A DNA stretch of 64,000 bases. It comes from Planococcus sp. CPCC 101016 (GTDB taxonomy: Bacteria; Bacillota; Bacilli; Bacillales_A; Planococcaceae). The notes below the pieces were generated by a model. It made no database searches. It had not been told where the DNA came from and saw nothing but the letters and a program-made list of their open reading frames with translations. The DNA is taken from assembly GCF_007859295.1 (NCBI RefSeq), contig NZ_VOHB01000003.1, forward strand, positions 372,001 to 436,000, read 5' to 3'. The position numbers and the translations under genes are program-made. Shown here piece by piece: positions 1-8,513 of this stretch (within the stretch, counting starts at the first letter, position 1; each line of letters starts with the position of its first letter).

Positions 1-55
1 GGCTGTCTGCAATTTTCGCTTTTACCTCATAAGAATTTTCATTTTGAAAAATCAA
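1..55 (-). CDS. Start of an unidentified protein, cut by left edge
   Basis: Only the first 18 codons are visible (reads MIFQNENSYEVKAKIADS and runs off the window). The start is a TTG at 53-55, nine bases after a strong AGGAGG on the minus strand and just downstream of the phosphotriesterase-family gene, so it should be the next gene of that operon. The product cannot be named from so few residues. It is called a gene because of the ribosome binding site, the open frame to the edge and the operon context. Confidence 0.5.
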   Translation of the reverse strand, partial: MIFQNENSYEVKAKIADS

Positions 56-68
56 AGCTGCTCGCCTC

Positions 69-1061
69 CTATTTATTGAACGTAAAGCACCGTGCCGGAT
101 TTTCAACGAAGAATTTATTGACCAGCGCTTCTCCGTCAAATCCTTGGCGATTGGCGTCGTCAATAAACCGGGGTACCCATTTCGCGATAATGTATTCAAG
201 GCCGAGGCCATAATCGTAATGCTTGTAGTAAGATTTTCTGGCAGTGTCTCCACTGACCAGGATTTGATTTTCATAGCCTTTTTTGACCAGCTCCAAGATG
301 CACTGGATTCGTGTACTTTCAGGAGCGTATTTGATTTTGGCAATTCCGTCAAAGCTTAGGTATGCGCCTGTTTTCGCTACCTGCTCGTGGTAATAAGGAT
401 CCGGATTGCGGTCCATATGCCCAAAGCTCATGTAGGACAGATCGATGCCTTCAGATTCCAGCAATTCAATTTGCTCGAGCCCCATCGTCCCTGCCTCTGT
501 ATGGGAATGAAGCGGCGCTTTCGTTTCCATATGCGCCCGCGCAACTGCCCGCAAGGTCTTTTCCTCAAGTGGTGTGATTCTGTTATAGCCTGTGCCGAAC
601 TTCACCTGCCCCGCTTTATAAGGCGTATCCTCAAGCCCCTCTTCCACTTCCCTGATGACAAAATCAGTTAAGTCGTTGATACTGGCTGACTCGATCCATT
701 CATTGTAGGTTCGGTAGTTGCCAATGATGGGTTTTAATCGATCTACGATTCCCGCATCCCATAAAAAACTTTTATTAAATCCTGCGGTTCCCACAATATG
801 AATGTCCAGTTCGTCTGAAATTTCCTTCACAGCCTGGACATCCCGTCCATAATCGACTGCCGTCGCATCCACAATTGACTTGCCGCCATGGCGTTTAAAG
901 TCTGCCACGTCCTGTTTTGATTTTTCCTTGTCATCAAGCAACAGATCGTCCGCCTCTTTTTCAACCCAATAGGACGGACGGCACACAATGTGTTCATGGG
1001 AATACGTAAACCCAAAATCTGACGGACGGATATCCCCGCGCAATGTCCGAATAAAACTCAC
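69..1061 (-). CDS. Phosphotriesterase-family metal-dependent hydrolase (possible phospho-lactonase)
   Basis: A 330-residue TIM-barrel hydrolase of the amidohydrolase superfamily. The binuclear metal ligands can all be placed: His22 and His24 (SHEH), the bridging lysine Lys154 (GQVKFG), His187 (HSHTEAG), His215 (FGHMD) and Asp272 (SGDTA). The start is GTG, preceded by GGAGGAAATCAC. It is the last complete gene of an operon encoding ascorbate-type PTS IIA, IIB and IIC. Some members of this family hydrolyse phosphorylated furanose lactones; others are of unknown substrate. Because the adjacent PTS should deliver a phosphorylated sugar acid or lactone, a lactonase acting on that product (the role UlaG plays for ascorbate) is the most economical inference. 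The substrate is not shown by the sequence. Confidence 0.85.
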   Translation of the reverse strand: MSFIRTLRGDIRPSDFGFTYSHEHIVCRPSYWVEKEADDLLLDDKEKSKQDVADFKRHGGKSIVDATAVDYGRDVQAVKEISDELDIHIVGTAGFNKSFLWDAGIVDRLKPIIGNYRTYNEWIESASINDLTDFVIREVEEGLEDTPYKAGQVKFGTGYNRITPLEEKTLRAVARAHMETKAPLHSHTEAGTMGLEQIELLESEGIDLSYMSFGHMDRNPDPYYHEQVAKTGAYLSFDGIAKIKYAPESTRIQCILELVKKGYENQILVSGDTARKSYYKHYDYGLGLEYIIAKWVPRFIDDANRQGFDGEALVNKFFVENPARCFTFNK

Positions 1062-1084
1062 GTGATTTCCTCCTTCTTTGAAAT

Positions 1085-2380
1085 TTACAGCAGCAATTGT
1101 GCCAACAGTCGAATAACCGGTCCTAAAATGAACATATCCGAGTCAGCTGCCCACATCGCTGTGTCCGGAACTGTACCTGCCAGCAGGAATCGGACGGTGA
1201 TGAATTGGCCCCACGCGACAACTGTCGCCGTAACGAATCCACCCATCACGGCTCCCCGCACTCCGCCTGTTAAGTTGCCGAATACGCCGGCTGAAGCGGA
1301 GTGAAAGAACAATACGATCATCGTCGGTACAAAGATGTACCCGACTGCATTCCCCAGAACCACCAGCCATAATATGGCTCCGACAAACGATCCGAGAAAA
1401 CCAAGAATGACGGCATTCGGTGCATAGGGAAAGAGAATCGGATTGTCCAGTGCCGGTCTTGCACCAGGCACTATTTTGGTCGCAATCCCTTTAAAGGCCG
1501 GAACAATCTCCCCAATGAACATCCGAACTCCTGTCAATACCACTGCAATCCCTGCCGTAAAGGTGAACGACTGGATGATCGCATAGACAATGAAACTTTG
1601 GTTTCCGGAACTGGCGACCAATTCCGCCGCTCCAGGCGTGTCTTTGAAAGAAATGATGATGGCTCCAGTTAAGAACAATAAGCCCATCGTCAATGCTGTA
1701 ATCACATTGGAATCTCTCAAAAACTCCAGGCCTTTTGGCAAATTGATTTTTTCTGAATCATTTTCTTTATTGCCCCACAGCATTCCGCCAAACGCCGCCA
1801 GCAATGCAACGGACGCTGATGTATGTCCAAGGGCGATATTGTCATTCCCAACTATTCTTCGCATAAAGGGCTGCGTCAATGCCGGTTGTACTGTCCAGTA
1901 AATCCCCATGATGACCGACAGGAAAATCACCAGTCTCCAAAACGATACATCGGGAGAAGTGTGAACTGCGATTCCTGCAAAAATAGTCGTTGTCCAAAAC
2001 ATCATATGGCCCGTTAAATAAATGTATTTCAGCTTCGTAAACCGTGCCAGAAAAACGTTAATCAGAAAACCTAAGGTCATTGCCAAAGTGACGGCACTGC
2101 CGTATTCGGTATTGAATACTTCCTGTCCCATGTACTCGCTCAAAGTTTCTCCCGAAAGATTGAATACTTCTTTCCAAAGCGGCTCAAAAACTGTCAAAGC
2201 ACCCACAATAATGCCTGCGCCGGCACTGATGATCAAAAATCCGATAATCGCCTTGAATGTTCCACTGACTCTTTGGCTCGCCGTCTTTTTTTGAAGCAAT
2301 AAACCAATTAAGACGATGATGCCCAATAAGATGGCCGGTGTCCCGAACACGTTATTCGCTAACCAGAAAATAATATCCAT
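1085..2380 (-). CDS. PTS ascorbate-type transporter subunit IIC (UlaA/SgaT family)
   Basis: 431 residues, almost wholly hydrophobic, with roughly ten to twelve membrane segments. The N-terminus (FWLANNVFGTPAILLGIIVL), the glycine-rich loop ISAGAGIIVGAL and the overall length fit the UlaA/SgaT permease family. It carries the incoming sugar acid across the membrane while the IIB partner phosphorylates it. It lies 36 bp after the IIB gene and 23 bp before the phosphotriesterase-family gene, all on the same strand. The real substrate may be L-ascorbate or a related sugar acid or lactone; the sequence alone does not decide. Confidence 0.88.
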   Translation of the reverse strand: MDIIFWLANNVFGTPAILLGIIVLIGLLLQKKTASQRVSGTFKAIIGFLIISAGAGIIVGALTVFEPLWKEVFNLSGETLSEYMGQEVFNTEYGSAVTLAMTLGFLINVFLARFTKLKYIYLTGHMMFWTTTIFAGIAVHTSPDVSFWRLVIFLSVIMGIYWTVQPALTQPFMRRIVGNDNIALGHTSASVALLAAFGGMLWGNKENDSEKINLPKGLEFLRDSNVITALTMGLLFLTGAIIISFKDTPGAAELVASSGNQSFIVYAIIQSFTFTAGIAVVLTGVRMFIGEIVPAFKGIATKIVPGARPALDNPILFPYAPNAVILGFLGSFVGAILWLVVLGNAVGYIFVPTMIVLFFHSASAGVFGNLTGGVRGAVMGGFVTATVVAWGQFITVRFLLAGTVPDTAMWAADSDMFILGPVIRLLAQLLL

Positions 2381-2416
2381 AACCGTTCTCCCCCCTGATT
2401 GATTTGCTGTCCGCCT

Positions 2417-2686
2417 TTATTCTGTAATATTGGCATCAATTGCCGACTTAATTTCTTCCATATCAAAATAGTTATTTACCACAATCACTTTTGCTGGCTG
2501 GCCTTGCAGGCTTTCGGCCAGTTCGTTGCTGGTGATGATGTAATCTGCTGACATGCTCGTTGCTGAGGACAAATCGATGTGTTCAACATCCGCCATAATG
2601 TTTTTTTCGTTCAATGCTTCTTCCACATTCATTTTTAAAATCAGACTTGTCCCTTGCCCTAGGCCACATACACATAAAATTTTCAT
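2417..2686 (-). CDS. PTS ascorbate-type subunit IIB
   Basis: An 89-residue cytosolic domain with the IIB phosphocysteine loop near the N-terminus: Cys7 in CGLGQGTS, which fits the C-x-x-G-x-G-x-S pattern. It passes phosphate from IIA to the sugar bound by IIC. Its ATG overlaps the TGA of the IIA gene by four bases, so the two are translationally coupled. Length is normal for a free-standing UlaB-type domain. Confidence 0.88.
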   Translation of the reverse strand: MKILCVCGLGQGTSLILKMNVEEALNEKNIMADVEHIDLSSATSMSADYIITSNELAESLQGQPAKVIVVNNYFDMEEIKSAIDANITE

Positions 2687-3126
2687 TGTTCATTCCTCCC
2701 AATAATTTGTTGTAGTTCTTCGTAGGTCGATAATGCTTTCAGCTTCTCAATATTTTCTGCTTTGCTTAACAGCGCCACAATTTTCTTCATCACCAACAGA
2801 TGCTCTTCACTGGAAGATGCCCCTAATGCGAAAACAAATCGGACCGGATCATTGGCTTCACTTCCAAATTCCAATGAATTTTTTAATCGTACAAGCGACA
2901 CCGACGCTTCTTTAACACCATCTTCAGGTCTGGCATGAGGCATCGCTATTTGAGGTGCCAATACGAAATACGGTCCGTTTTTCTTATAGGATTCCACCAT
3001 CGCATCTACGTATCTGGGTTCTATCAAATTTTCAGCTACCAGCAATGCTCCTGCTGCACGGATTCCTTCTTCCGGGGTAGCAGCCGGAAGATCCAGAGCA
3101 ACTAGGTTTTCTTCCAAAAATTTCAT
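2683..3126 (-). CDS. PTS fructose/mannitol-type EIIA (UlaC-like)
   Basis: 147 residues; the phosphorylation site is His64 in MPHARPEDGV, typical of the EIIA-2 (mannitol/fructose/Ula) fold. It accepts phosphate from HPr and hands it to IIB. It follows the PRD regulator by 34 bp with AAAGGA before its ATG, and overlaps the IIB gene. The regulator upstream carries a very similar C-terminal EIIA domain (IPHARPQDGV), which suggests the two share descent and respond to the same phosphate flow. Confidence 0.88.
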   Translation of the reverse strand: MKFLEENLVALDLPAATPEEGIRAAGALLVAENLIEPRYVDAMVESYKKNGPYFVLAPQIAMPHARPEDGVKEASVSLVRLKNSLEFGSEANDPVRFVFALGASSSEEHLLVMKKIVALLSKAENIEKLKALSTYEELQQIIGRNEQ

Positions 3127-3160
3127 AGCAAAATTCCTTTCTTTGTTTTAATAAAAACGT

Positions 3161-5266
3161 TTACTTCGAATGGTCTGCAATTATTCTGTAAATTGCTTTC
3201 GGAGATTCTGCCGCAATTAGTGCTTCTTTCAAGCTTTTATTGCTTAAAATTTTTGTCAGTTGGTTTAAGGCTTTTAAGTGGGTGTCTCCATCTATAGCGG
3301 CCAGCACAATAACGAGGTTCACCGGCTTGCTGCCCTTTTCGGAAAATGGCACGTGTTTTTTCAGCTGCAATAATGTCATACCGAGTTTATTGACCCCATC
3401 TTGCGGACGTGCATGGGGAATCGCTACTTTTGGGGAAACCACTACATAAGGACCCATTTCAAGCAGCACATCGATCATCGCTGTTATATAGTTTTCTGTT
3501 ACTGCTTGATTTTCCAGCAAAGGTTTCGCTGATTCGTGAATGGCCTGCTTCCAATCTGTTACTGCCGTTAGGCATTGGATATGCTCAATGGGCAGCACCT
3601 CCTTTAAATTAGGTTTGTATGCTTCTTTCGTCTTAACCGGGACCTGCTGCAAGTATTGTTTGAGTTCATTCTTTAAAGCTTCTTCATTTTTAATGATTGC
3701 GTGCTGCCGGATAATATCCATGACACCTGCTATGGAATTGGATTTTTGCGGCTCTATTCCAATAAAAGCATTCACTTTTTTCAACAGCCGCTCTTTTTCT
3801 GCATCGCTTAATATCGCGTTGACGACAAACACTGGCTTCCCTTTTTCTGCGAGAGGGATTGTCGAAATGATGAAATCCGCTTCCAAGTCCATTTCTTCAT
3901 AGTCCCTTAATGACACACAGCCGATGATGTCGACCGTCGAGAAAAGTCCTTCAAGTTGATGCTGCAGCAGCCGTGAAGTTCCGACGCCTGTATTGCAGAC
4001 CAATAGGGCATTTTTACGTTTGGCCACTTCAATACCCATCTTTTCCAACCAGCCGCCAAAATGTATCGTAATCAATGTAAGTTCGCTATCACTGACCGGT
4101 TTGCCAACAGCATTTTCTAAATGCTTGGACACTTTTTGGGTCAGCCGAAAAATATCCGGATACTTTTCCTTTACGGATGCTTCCAATCCACCATCGGCCT
4201 CTAATCCATACAGCACACGGTAATAAGCGGTTTTGACATGCAGCAATAGATTTCTTTCAACCTCTTTTCGGTTGTCAAAAATAATGCAGGCGTATTTCTG
4301 AAAATCTGTCACCATCTTAGAAACAACTTCAGCCAGAACTTTATCGTTCTGCTCGTTGTCATTTTCGAAGATGGTTTGTGAAAATTGTATCCTCGAACTC
4401 AAAAGATGTTTAGTGATGTAAAAAATCTCTTCTTCAGGAAAATCCACTTGAATCAGGGCAGTCAATTTCTTGGTTATTTCTTTGGCGGCTCTGTATTCTT
4501 TTGTTTCTGACAATACTAGCTGATCAACAGGATCGACTTTAATGCGCTTTCCTTGAGACAACCTACAGACAAACAGCAAAATCCGGATGGCAAGATTATG
4601 AAGAAAGTCATCTGTATATTGAATGCCTAATTCTTTTTCACTGGCTGAAATAATTTCCTTCACTTCTTCCGCTTTCCCGAAAATCGGAAAATCAGCCTGG
4701 TCATTGAAGATCATCCGCATTTGTCCAAGCAAATCGGACCAACCTAGTTTTCCTACCAGTCGCTGCAAATAAAAGACAATGACTTTCCGTTTGTTTTCTT
4801 CTTGGCCTTTGATGACATAGCCCAATCTCCTATCAAACTCCAACCGCAGCTCGTACGAAATCAGCTCGTTTTTCAACCTTTTTACATCTTCAATGGCCGT
4901 ATTTCTGCTGACTCTGACTTTCTCCATCAAACTTTCTAAATACACCGGTCTATTCCTGGCCAATAAATAAAGCGCCATCCACGTTCTTCGTTCTGTTGTG
5001 GAGTATTCATAATGCCTTTGTTTTATCGCGCCCAGCTTTTTAGGGACTTGCTTTGCTGCCTCCTGATCTAATTGAAATCCAGCAGACCGTGCATGCTGCA
5101 CTACCGGAAGTTCGTTCTCTTCCAGCCAGTCATTGATCTTGCCGATATCGTAATAGATGGTGCGCCTTGAAATACGGAAGGTCTCCATAATTTCGTTTGC
5201 GGTGACATAACTTTGAGCTTGGGACAGATGAGATAAAATTGCACGACTGCGTTGGTCCAATGCCAT
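3161..5266 (-). CDS. BglG/LicR-type PRD transcriptional regulator
   Basis: About 701 residues. Order of domains: N-terminal winged helix-turn-helix (residues about 1-70, with ISRRTIYYDIGKIN), a second HTH-like segment (VSRNTAIEDVKRL), two PRD modules (about 180-400) with regulatory histidines, an EIIB-like domain (CNTGVGTS, phosphocysteine) and a C-terminal EIIA-like domain with IPHARPQDGV. This is the build of LicR/MtlR-type activators of PTS operons, controlled by HPr and by their cognate EIIB. The start at 5266 is preferred because GGGAGGAGG sits eight bases upstream; an upstream ATG at 5302 lacks a site. It heads the operon it should control. Confidence 0.88.
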   Translation of the reverse strand: MALDQRSRAILSHLSQAQSYVTANEIMETFRISRRTIYYDIGKINDWLEENELPVVQHARSAGFQLDQEAAKQVPKKLGAIKQRHYEYSTTERRTWMALYLLARNRPVYLESLMEKVRVSRNTAIEDVKRLKNELISYELRLEFDRRLGYVIKGQEENKRKVIVFYLQRLVGKLGWSDLLGQMRMIFNDQADFPIFGKAEEVKEIISASEKELGIQYTDDFLHNLAIRILLFVCRLSQGKRIKVDPVDQLVLSETKEYRAAKEITKKLTALIQVDFPEEEIFYITKHLLSSRIQFSQTIFENDNEQNDKVLAEVVSKMVTDFQKYACIIFDNRKEVERNLLLHVKTAYYRVLYGLEADGGLEASVKEKYPDIFRLTQKVSKHLENAVGKPVSDSELTLITIHFGGWLEKMGIEVAKRKNALLVCNTGVGTSRLLQHQLEGLFSTVDIIGCVSLRDYEEMDLEADFIISTIPLAEKGKPVFVVNAILSDAEKERLLKKVNAFIGIEPQKSNSIAGVMDIIRQHAIIKNEEALKNELKQYLQQVPVKTKEAYKPNLKEVLPIEHIQCLTAVTDWKQAIHESAKPLLENQAVTENYITAMIDVLLEMGPYVVVSPKVAIPHARPQDGVNKLGMTLLQLKKHVPFSEKGSKPVNLVIVLAAIDGDTHLKALNQLTKILSNKSLKEALIAAESPKAIYRIIADHSK

Positions 5267-5403
5267 TTTTGTTCCTCCTCCCTTATTTATATTCACCGGC
5301 ATTAAATATGTTCGAATACTCTGTTAAATTAACTATAAACCTTGATTCTTTAAAAGTGGAGACCAAATGCTCCCAACTCTTTTGTGCAAAACTAGACTGT
5401 TGC

Positions 5404-5448
5404 AAAAAAAATAAGACCACTGGAACCCGAAGATTCCAGTGGTCTTAT
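5404..5448 (-). terminator. Rho-independent terminator after the HPr gene
   Basis: A perfect 15-bp inverted repeat (5411-5425 and 5434-5448, eight-base loop) is followed on the minus strand by a run of eight or so T (5404-5410). It lies 20 bp after the HPr stop codon and ends the nag operon. Confidence 0.9.
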
Positions 5449-5468
5449 ATGATTGCTTTTGTTAATTA

Positions 5469-5738
5469 TTAAGCTCGTCCAAGCCCTTCAGCCACAATCA
5501 ATTCTTCGACTTTGGCCATCAACGATTCTTCGTCGCTGCCCTCAGCTGTGATCGTAATGCTATTGCCTTTTGAAACGCCAAGTGACATGACGCCCATAAT
5601 GGATTTCAAGTTGACTTCTTTTTCTTTGTAAAGCATTTTCACATCTGATGAAAACGGTGATACCGCCCCCACTAATTTTGATGCAGGGCGTGCATGAAGA
5701 CCTTCGTCGCTTGTGATTGTGTACGTTTTTTCAATCAT
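5469..5738 (-). CDS. ptsH: HPr phosphocarrier protein
   Basis: 89 residues, the normal length for HPr. His15 in GLHARPA is the site phosphorylated by enzyme I, and Ser46 in KSIMGVMSLG is the HPr-kinase site used in Gram-positive catabolite control. The start at 5738 gives the canonical N-terminus MIEKTYTIT and has GAGAG upstream; a longer reading frame overlapping nagR is not credible. It lies 70 bp after nagR, last in the nag cluster and just before a terminator, and no enzyme I gene is adjacent. In most Bacillales ptsH sits with ptsI, so this may be an amino-sugar-linked HPr or the main HPr at an unusual place. Confidence 0.93.
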   Translation of the reverse strand: MIEKTYTITSDEGLHARPASKLVGAVSPFSSDVKMLYKEKEVNLKSIMGVMSLGVSKGNSITITAEGSDEESLMAKVEELIVAEGLGRA

Positions 5739-5808
5739 TGTTTTCTCTCCTCTGGTATTGTTTCTAAACAAACTGCATGAAATAACCTGTTCGTTCAAGG
5801 GCTTGCCT

Positions 5809-6540
5809 TTAACGCTTGATGTCTGTCGTAAACTTATAGCGGTCGGCACGGTAGGTGCTGCGGACCACTTCGAATGGCTGTCCATCGGCCAAGTAACTGA
5901 TGCGTTCAATCATCAGAATGGCCGCTGGCGGTTTGATCTGCAGCAAATCAGCGTCTTCTTTTTTCACCAGCCCTGCTTCCATTCGTTGAGTAGCACGGCT
6001 GATTTTCAATTGCTGTTCGTTTTCGATCATCGCATACAGCGACCCTTGAAAGGAATCGCGGTTCAAGTTCGGAAAGCGTCCGACCGGCAAATAAGTGCGT
6101 TCAATAGCCATCGGTTTGTCATCTGCAAAGCGGATCCGTTCGACGAAATAGACTTTGTCTCCATCCGCCAACTGCAATTCCTCTGCAATGTCGGAATCGG
6201 GCTCAAGGATTTCAAAACCGATCAGTTTGCTGCTCGGGACCATGCCGCGCGACTGCATGTCCTCTGTAAAGCTCGTCAAACCATTCAGCGGCTGTTCCAC
6301 TTTCGGCGACGCCACAAATGTGCCGCGTCCTTTTTCCCGGTACAGCAAACCGTCATTGACCAAATTGGTGATGGATTGGCGCACAGTCATACGGCTGACA
6401 TCAAAGCGTTCGGTCAGTTCGCGTTCAGAGGGGATTGCCGCGCCGATAGGAAAGTCGCCTTGCTGAATCTGCTGCTTCAGCTGTTCTTCTATTTGAATAT
6501 AAATCGGAATCGGCGATTGTTTGTCCAGCACAGCGTTCAC
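5809..6540 (-). CDS. nagR: GntR/HutC-family repressor of amino-sugar genes (NagR/YvoA-like)
   Basis: 243 residues. An N-terminal GntR winged helix (residues about 8-75, PSERELTERFDVSRMTVRQS and the wing GRGTFVA) is followed by a UTRA effector domain ending in TYRADRYKF. Homologues sense glucosamine-6-phosphate or N-acetylglucosamine-6-phosphate. The start is GTG and overlaps the nagB stop by four bases. Likely targets are its own operon and nagE, whose promoter carries a matching operator at 10480-10497. Confidence 0.9.
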   Translation of the reverse strand: MNAVLDKQSPIPIYIQIEEQLKQQIQQGDFPIGAAIPSERELTERFDVSRMTVRQSITNLVNDGLLYREKGRGTFVASPKVEQPLNGLTSFTEDMQSRGMVPSSKLIGFEILEPDSDIAEELQLADGDKVYFVERIRFADDKPMAIERTYLPVGRFPNLNRDSFQGSLYAMIENEQQLKISRATQRMEAGLVKKEDADLLQIKPPAAILMIERISYLADGQPFEVVRSTYRADRYKFTTDIKR

Positions 6541-7283
6541 TCCTCTTCTGCCTCTGCCGCGACCAGGCTATAGGCATCCCAGTCTACAATCAGTGTAACA
6601 TGATTGTGTTTCCATAAAAATGAAGCGGGAAAATCTTTGCTGATGCGGCGGTCCAAGAACCGCTTCACCGCCTGTGCTTTCTTTTTGCCGGAAGCCAGCA
6701 AAAGGATCCTTTCGCTTTTCAGAATCGACTGAATGCCCATCGTGATTGCATGGGTCGGCACTTCGTCGCGGTCGCTGAAAAAACGGGCATTGCTGTTGCG
6801 TGTCGACGCTTCGAGCCGGACACAATGGGTCAAGCTCGTTTCTGGCGTCCCAGGTTCGTTGAAGCCGATATGGCCGTTCGTCCCCATGCCAAGAATCTGC
6901 AGATGCGGCGGTCCAATTTCGTCAATCAACGCTTCATAACGCCGGCACTCCGCTTCCACCGGCTTGGCTTTGCCGTTTGGAATATGGGTATGTTCCAGTT
7001 CAATGTCGATATGGCGGAATAGTTTTTCATTCATAAAATGGCGGTAGCTGTTTGGATGGTCGTCCGATAGCCCACGGTATTCATCCAAATTAATGGTTTG
7101 AACATCCGCAAAGGAAATATTGCGTTCCTTGACCCCTTCAATCAGTTTTTCGTAAAGGCCGAGCGGCGTGGAACCTGTAGCCAATCCCAACACCGAATGG
7201 CGATTGTCCTGGATTTGCTGCTCCACCAATTGCGCCGCCTGGCTGCTCATCTCTTCGTAGTTTTCGACTTTTATCAGTTTCAT
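6537..7283 (-). CDS. nagB: Glucosamine-6-phosphate deaminase
   Basis: 248 residues; turns glucosamine-6-phosphate into fructose-6-phosphate and ammonia. Family motifs are present: LATGSTPLG near the N-terminus, the catalytic aspartate in NLDEYRGL, GMGTNGHIGFNEPG, and the HAITMGIQSI segment. The start at 7283 follows GAAGGAGTG; the longer frame to 7322 would overlap the end of nagA without a site. It follows nagA by five bases and overlaps nagR. Confidence 0.95.
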   Translation of the reverse strand: MKLIKVENYEEMSSQAAQLVEQQIQDNRHSVLGLATGSTPLGLYEKLIEGVKERNISFADVQTINLDEYRGLSDDHPNSYRHFMNEKLFRHIDIELEHTHIPNGKAKPVEAECRRYEALIDEIGPPHLQILGMGTNGHIGFNEPGTPETSLTHCVRLEASTRNSNARFFSDRDEVPTHAITMGIQSILKSERILLLASGKKKAQAVKRFLDRRISKDFPASFLWKHNHVTLIVDWDAYSLVAAEAEEE

Positions 7284-7288
7284 CACAG

Positions 7289-8449
7289 TCACTCCTTCGT
7301 ATAAGCGATTGTTCCTCTGCAAATGGTTAATTGGACATTAAAGTCTTCATCGAGAATTACCACATCTGCGTCTGTTCCATCTTGCAAACGGCCTTTATTC
7401 GATAGGCCGAGTTCTTTTGCCGCATTGGCAGAAGTCATGGAAACGACTTCGTTCAGGCTGCAGCCGGTGATCGACTGGACATTTTTAACCGCTGTTTCCA
7501 TCGTCAGGATGCTGCCGGCCAAGGTGCCATCTGCAAGCCGTGCATCTTTTTTGGTGACTTGCACATCCTGCCCGCCTAAATCATAAACACCCGGAGCCAA
7601 GCCTTTCGCACGCATCGCATCCGTAATCAGGATCAACTTTCCAGCTCCTTTTTGTCGGAAAGCGAGTTCGACAGAAGTCGGATGGCTATGAATAAAATCA
7701 GCAATCACTTCCACTGACAAACTACCTTCCGTCAGGGCGGCACCCACCACGCCTGGATTGCGGTGATGGAATGGGCTCATCTGGTTGTAAAGATGGGTGA
7801 CGTGGCTGGCACCCGAACGGACGGCTGCCTGGACTTCTTCCAATGTAGCATCCGAATGGCCAATAGAAGCGATAACGCCATCCTCTGCCAGCTGTTTGAC
7901 AAAGGCCAATCCGTTTGCCGCTTCCGGCGCCATCGTCACCAGCCGGATTTGACCGCCGCTGAGTTTTTGCCATTTTTGGAATAACGGATAGGAGGGTTCG
8001 GCAATATGCTCTATCGGCTGTGCGCCTGCCCGCTTATCGGAAATAAACGGCCCTTCCAGGTGGACGCCCAGCATTTCAGCTTGTCCATCCTGTGCCTGAA
8101 ACCCCTTAATATTCTGCAAGGCAGCTGAAATGGCTCTATCCGATTGAGTCATAGTCGTTGCCAAAAAACTCGTCGTGCCTTCCTTCGGCAAAGCACTTGC
8201 AATACCTGCCAACGCTTCAGGGGTCGCATCCATCGCGTCAAATCCCGCAGCACCATGGATATGCACATCAATAAATCCAGGATACGCTGTCCAATTTTTA
8301 CCGGCTGCATCCACGTGAATGTCCGCCTGTGCATCAATTTTCTCAGCAACACGGCTGATCTTTTCGTCTTCCAAAAGGAGATCTCCTACAAAGCTTTCTT
8401 TAACAGCGTCCGCAATGGTGATGCCGGAAATTAATATACGTTTATTCAT
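7289..8449 (-). CDS. nagA: N-acetylglucosamine-6-phosphate deacetylase
   Basis: 386 residues of the amidohydrolase superfamily. Visible motifs are GFIDVHIHGAAG, the metal glutamate in HLEGPF, the histidines in IGHSDA and THLYNQM, and the catalytic aspartate in ITDAMRAKG. It removes acetate from GlcNAc-6-P for NagB. The ATG at 8449 is chosen because AAGGAG lies eight bases upstream; the GTG at 8458 overlaps that site. A hairpin at 8465-8506 separates it from nagE. Confidence 0.95.
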   Translation of the reverse strand: MNKRILISGITIADAVKESFVGDLLLEDEKISRVAEKIDAQADIHVDAAGKNWTAYPGFIDVHIHGAAGFDAMDATPEALAGIASALPKEGTTSFLATTMTQSDRAISAALQNIKGFQAQDGQAEMLGVHLEGPFISDKRAGAQPIEHIAEPSYPLFQKWQKLSGGQIRLVTMAPEAANGLAFVKQLAEDGVIASIGHSDATLEEVQAAVRSGASHVTHLYNQMSPFHHRNPGVVGAALTEGSLSVEVIADFIHSHPTSVELAFRQKGAGKLILITDAMRAKGLAPGVYDLGGQDVQVTKKDARLADGTLAGSILTMETAVKNVQSITGCSLNEVVSMTSANAAKELGLSNKGRLQDGTDADVVILDEDFNVQLTICRGTIAYTKE

Positions 8450-8464
8450 CTGAACCACTCCTTG

Positions 8465-8506
8465 CGAAAAACCAGGAAAATCGCGGCGGATGTCCCTGGT
8501 TTTTCG
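8465..8506 (-). terminator. Hairpin between nagE and nagA (partial terminator)
   Basis: Perfect 12-bp arms (8465-8476 and 8495-8506) eight bases after the nagE stop. The distal arm on the minus strand carries CTGGTTTTTCG, so a T run lies inside the stem. It probably lowers read-through from nagE into nagA or protects the nagE message end. Confidence 0.6.
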
Positions 8507-8513
8507 GCTCGTA

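Noticed and set aside
5739-5909. N-terminal extension of HPr by 57 residues
   Set aside because: It overlaps nagR and would bury the canonical HPr N-terminus.
5713-6573. A 286-residue plus-strand frame opposite nagR
   Set aside because: Shadow frame; nagR on the other strand has clear domains and operon overlaps.
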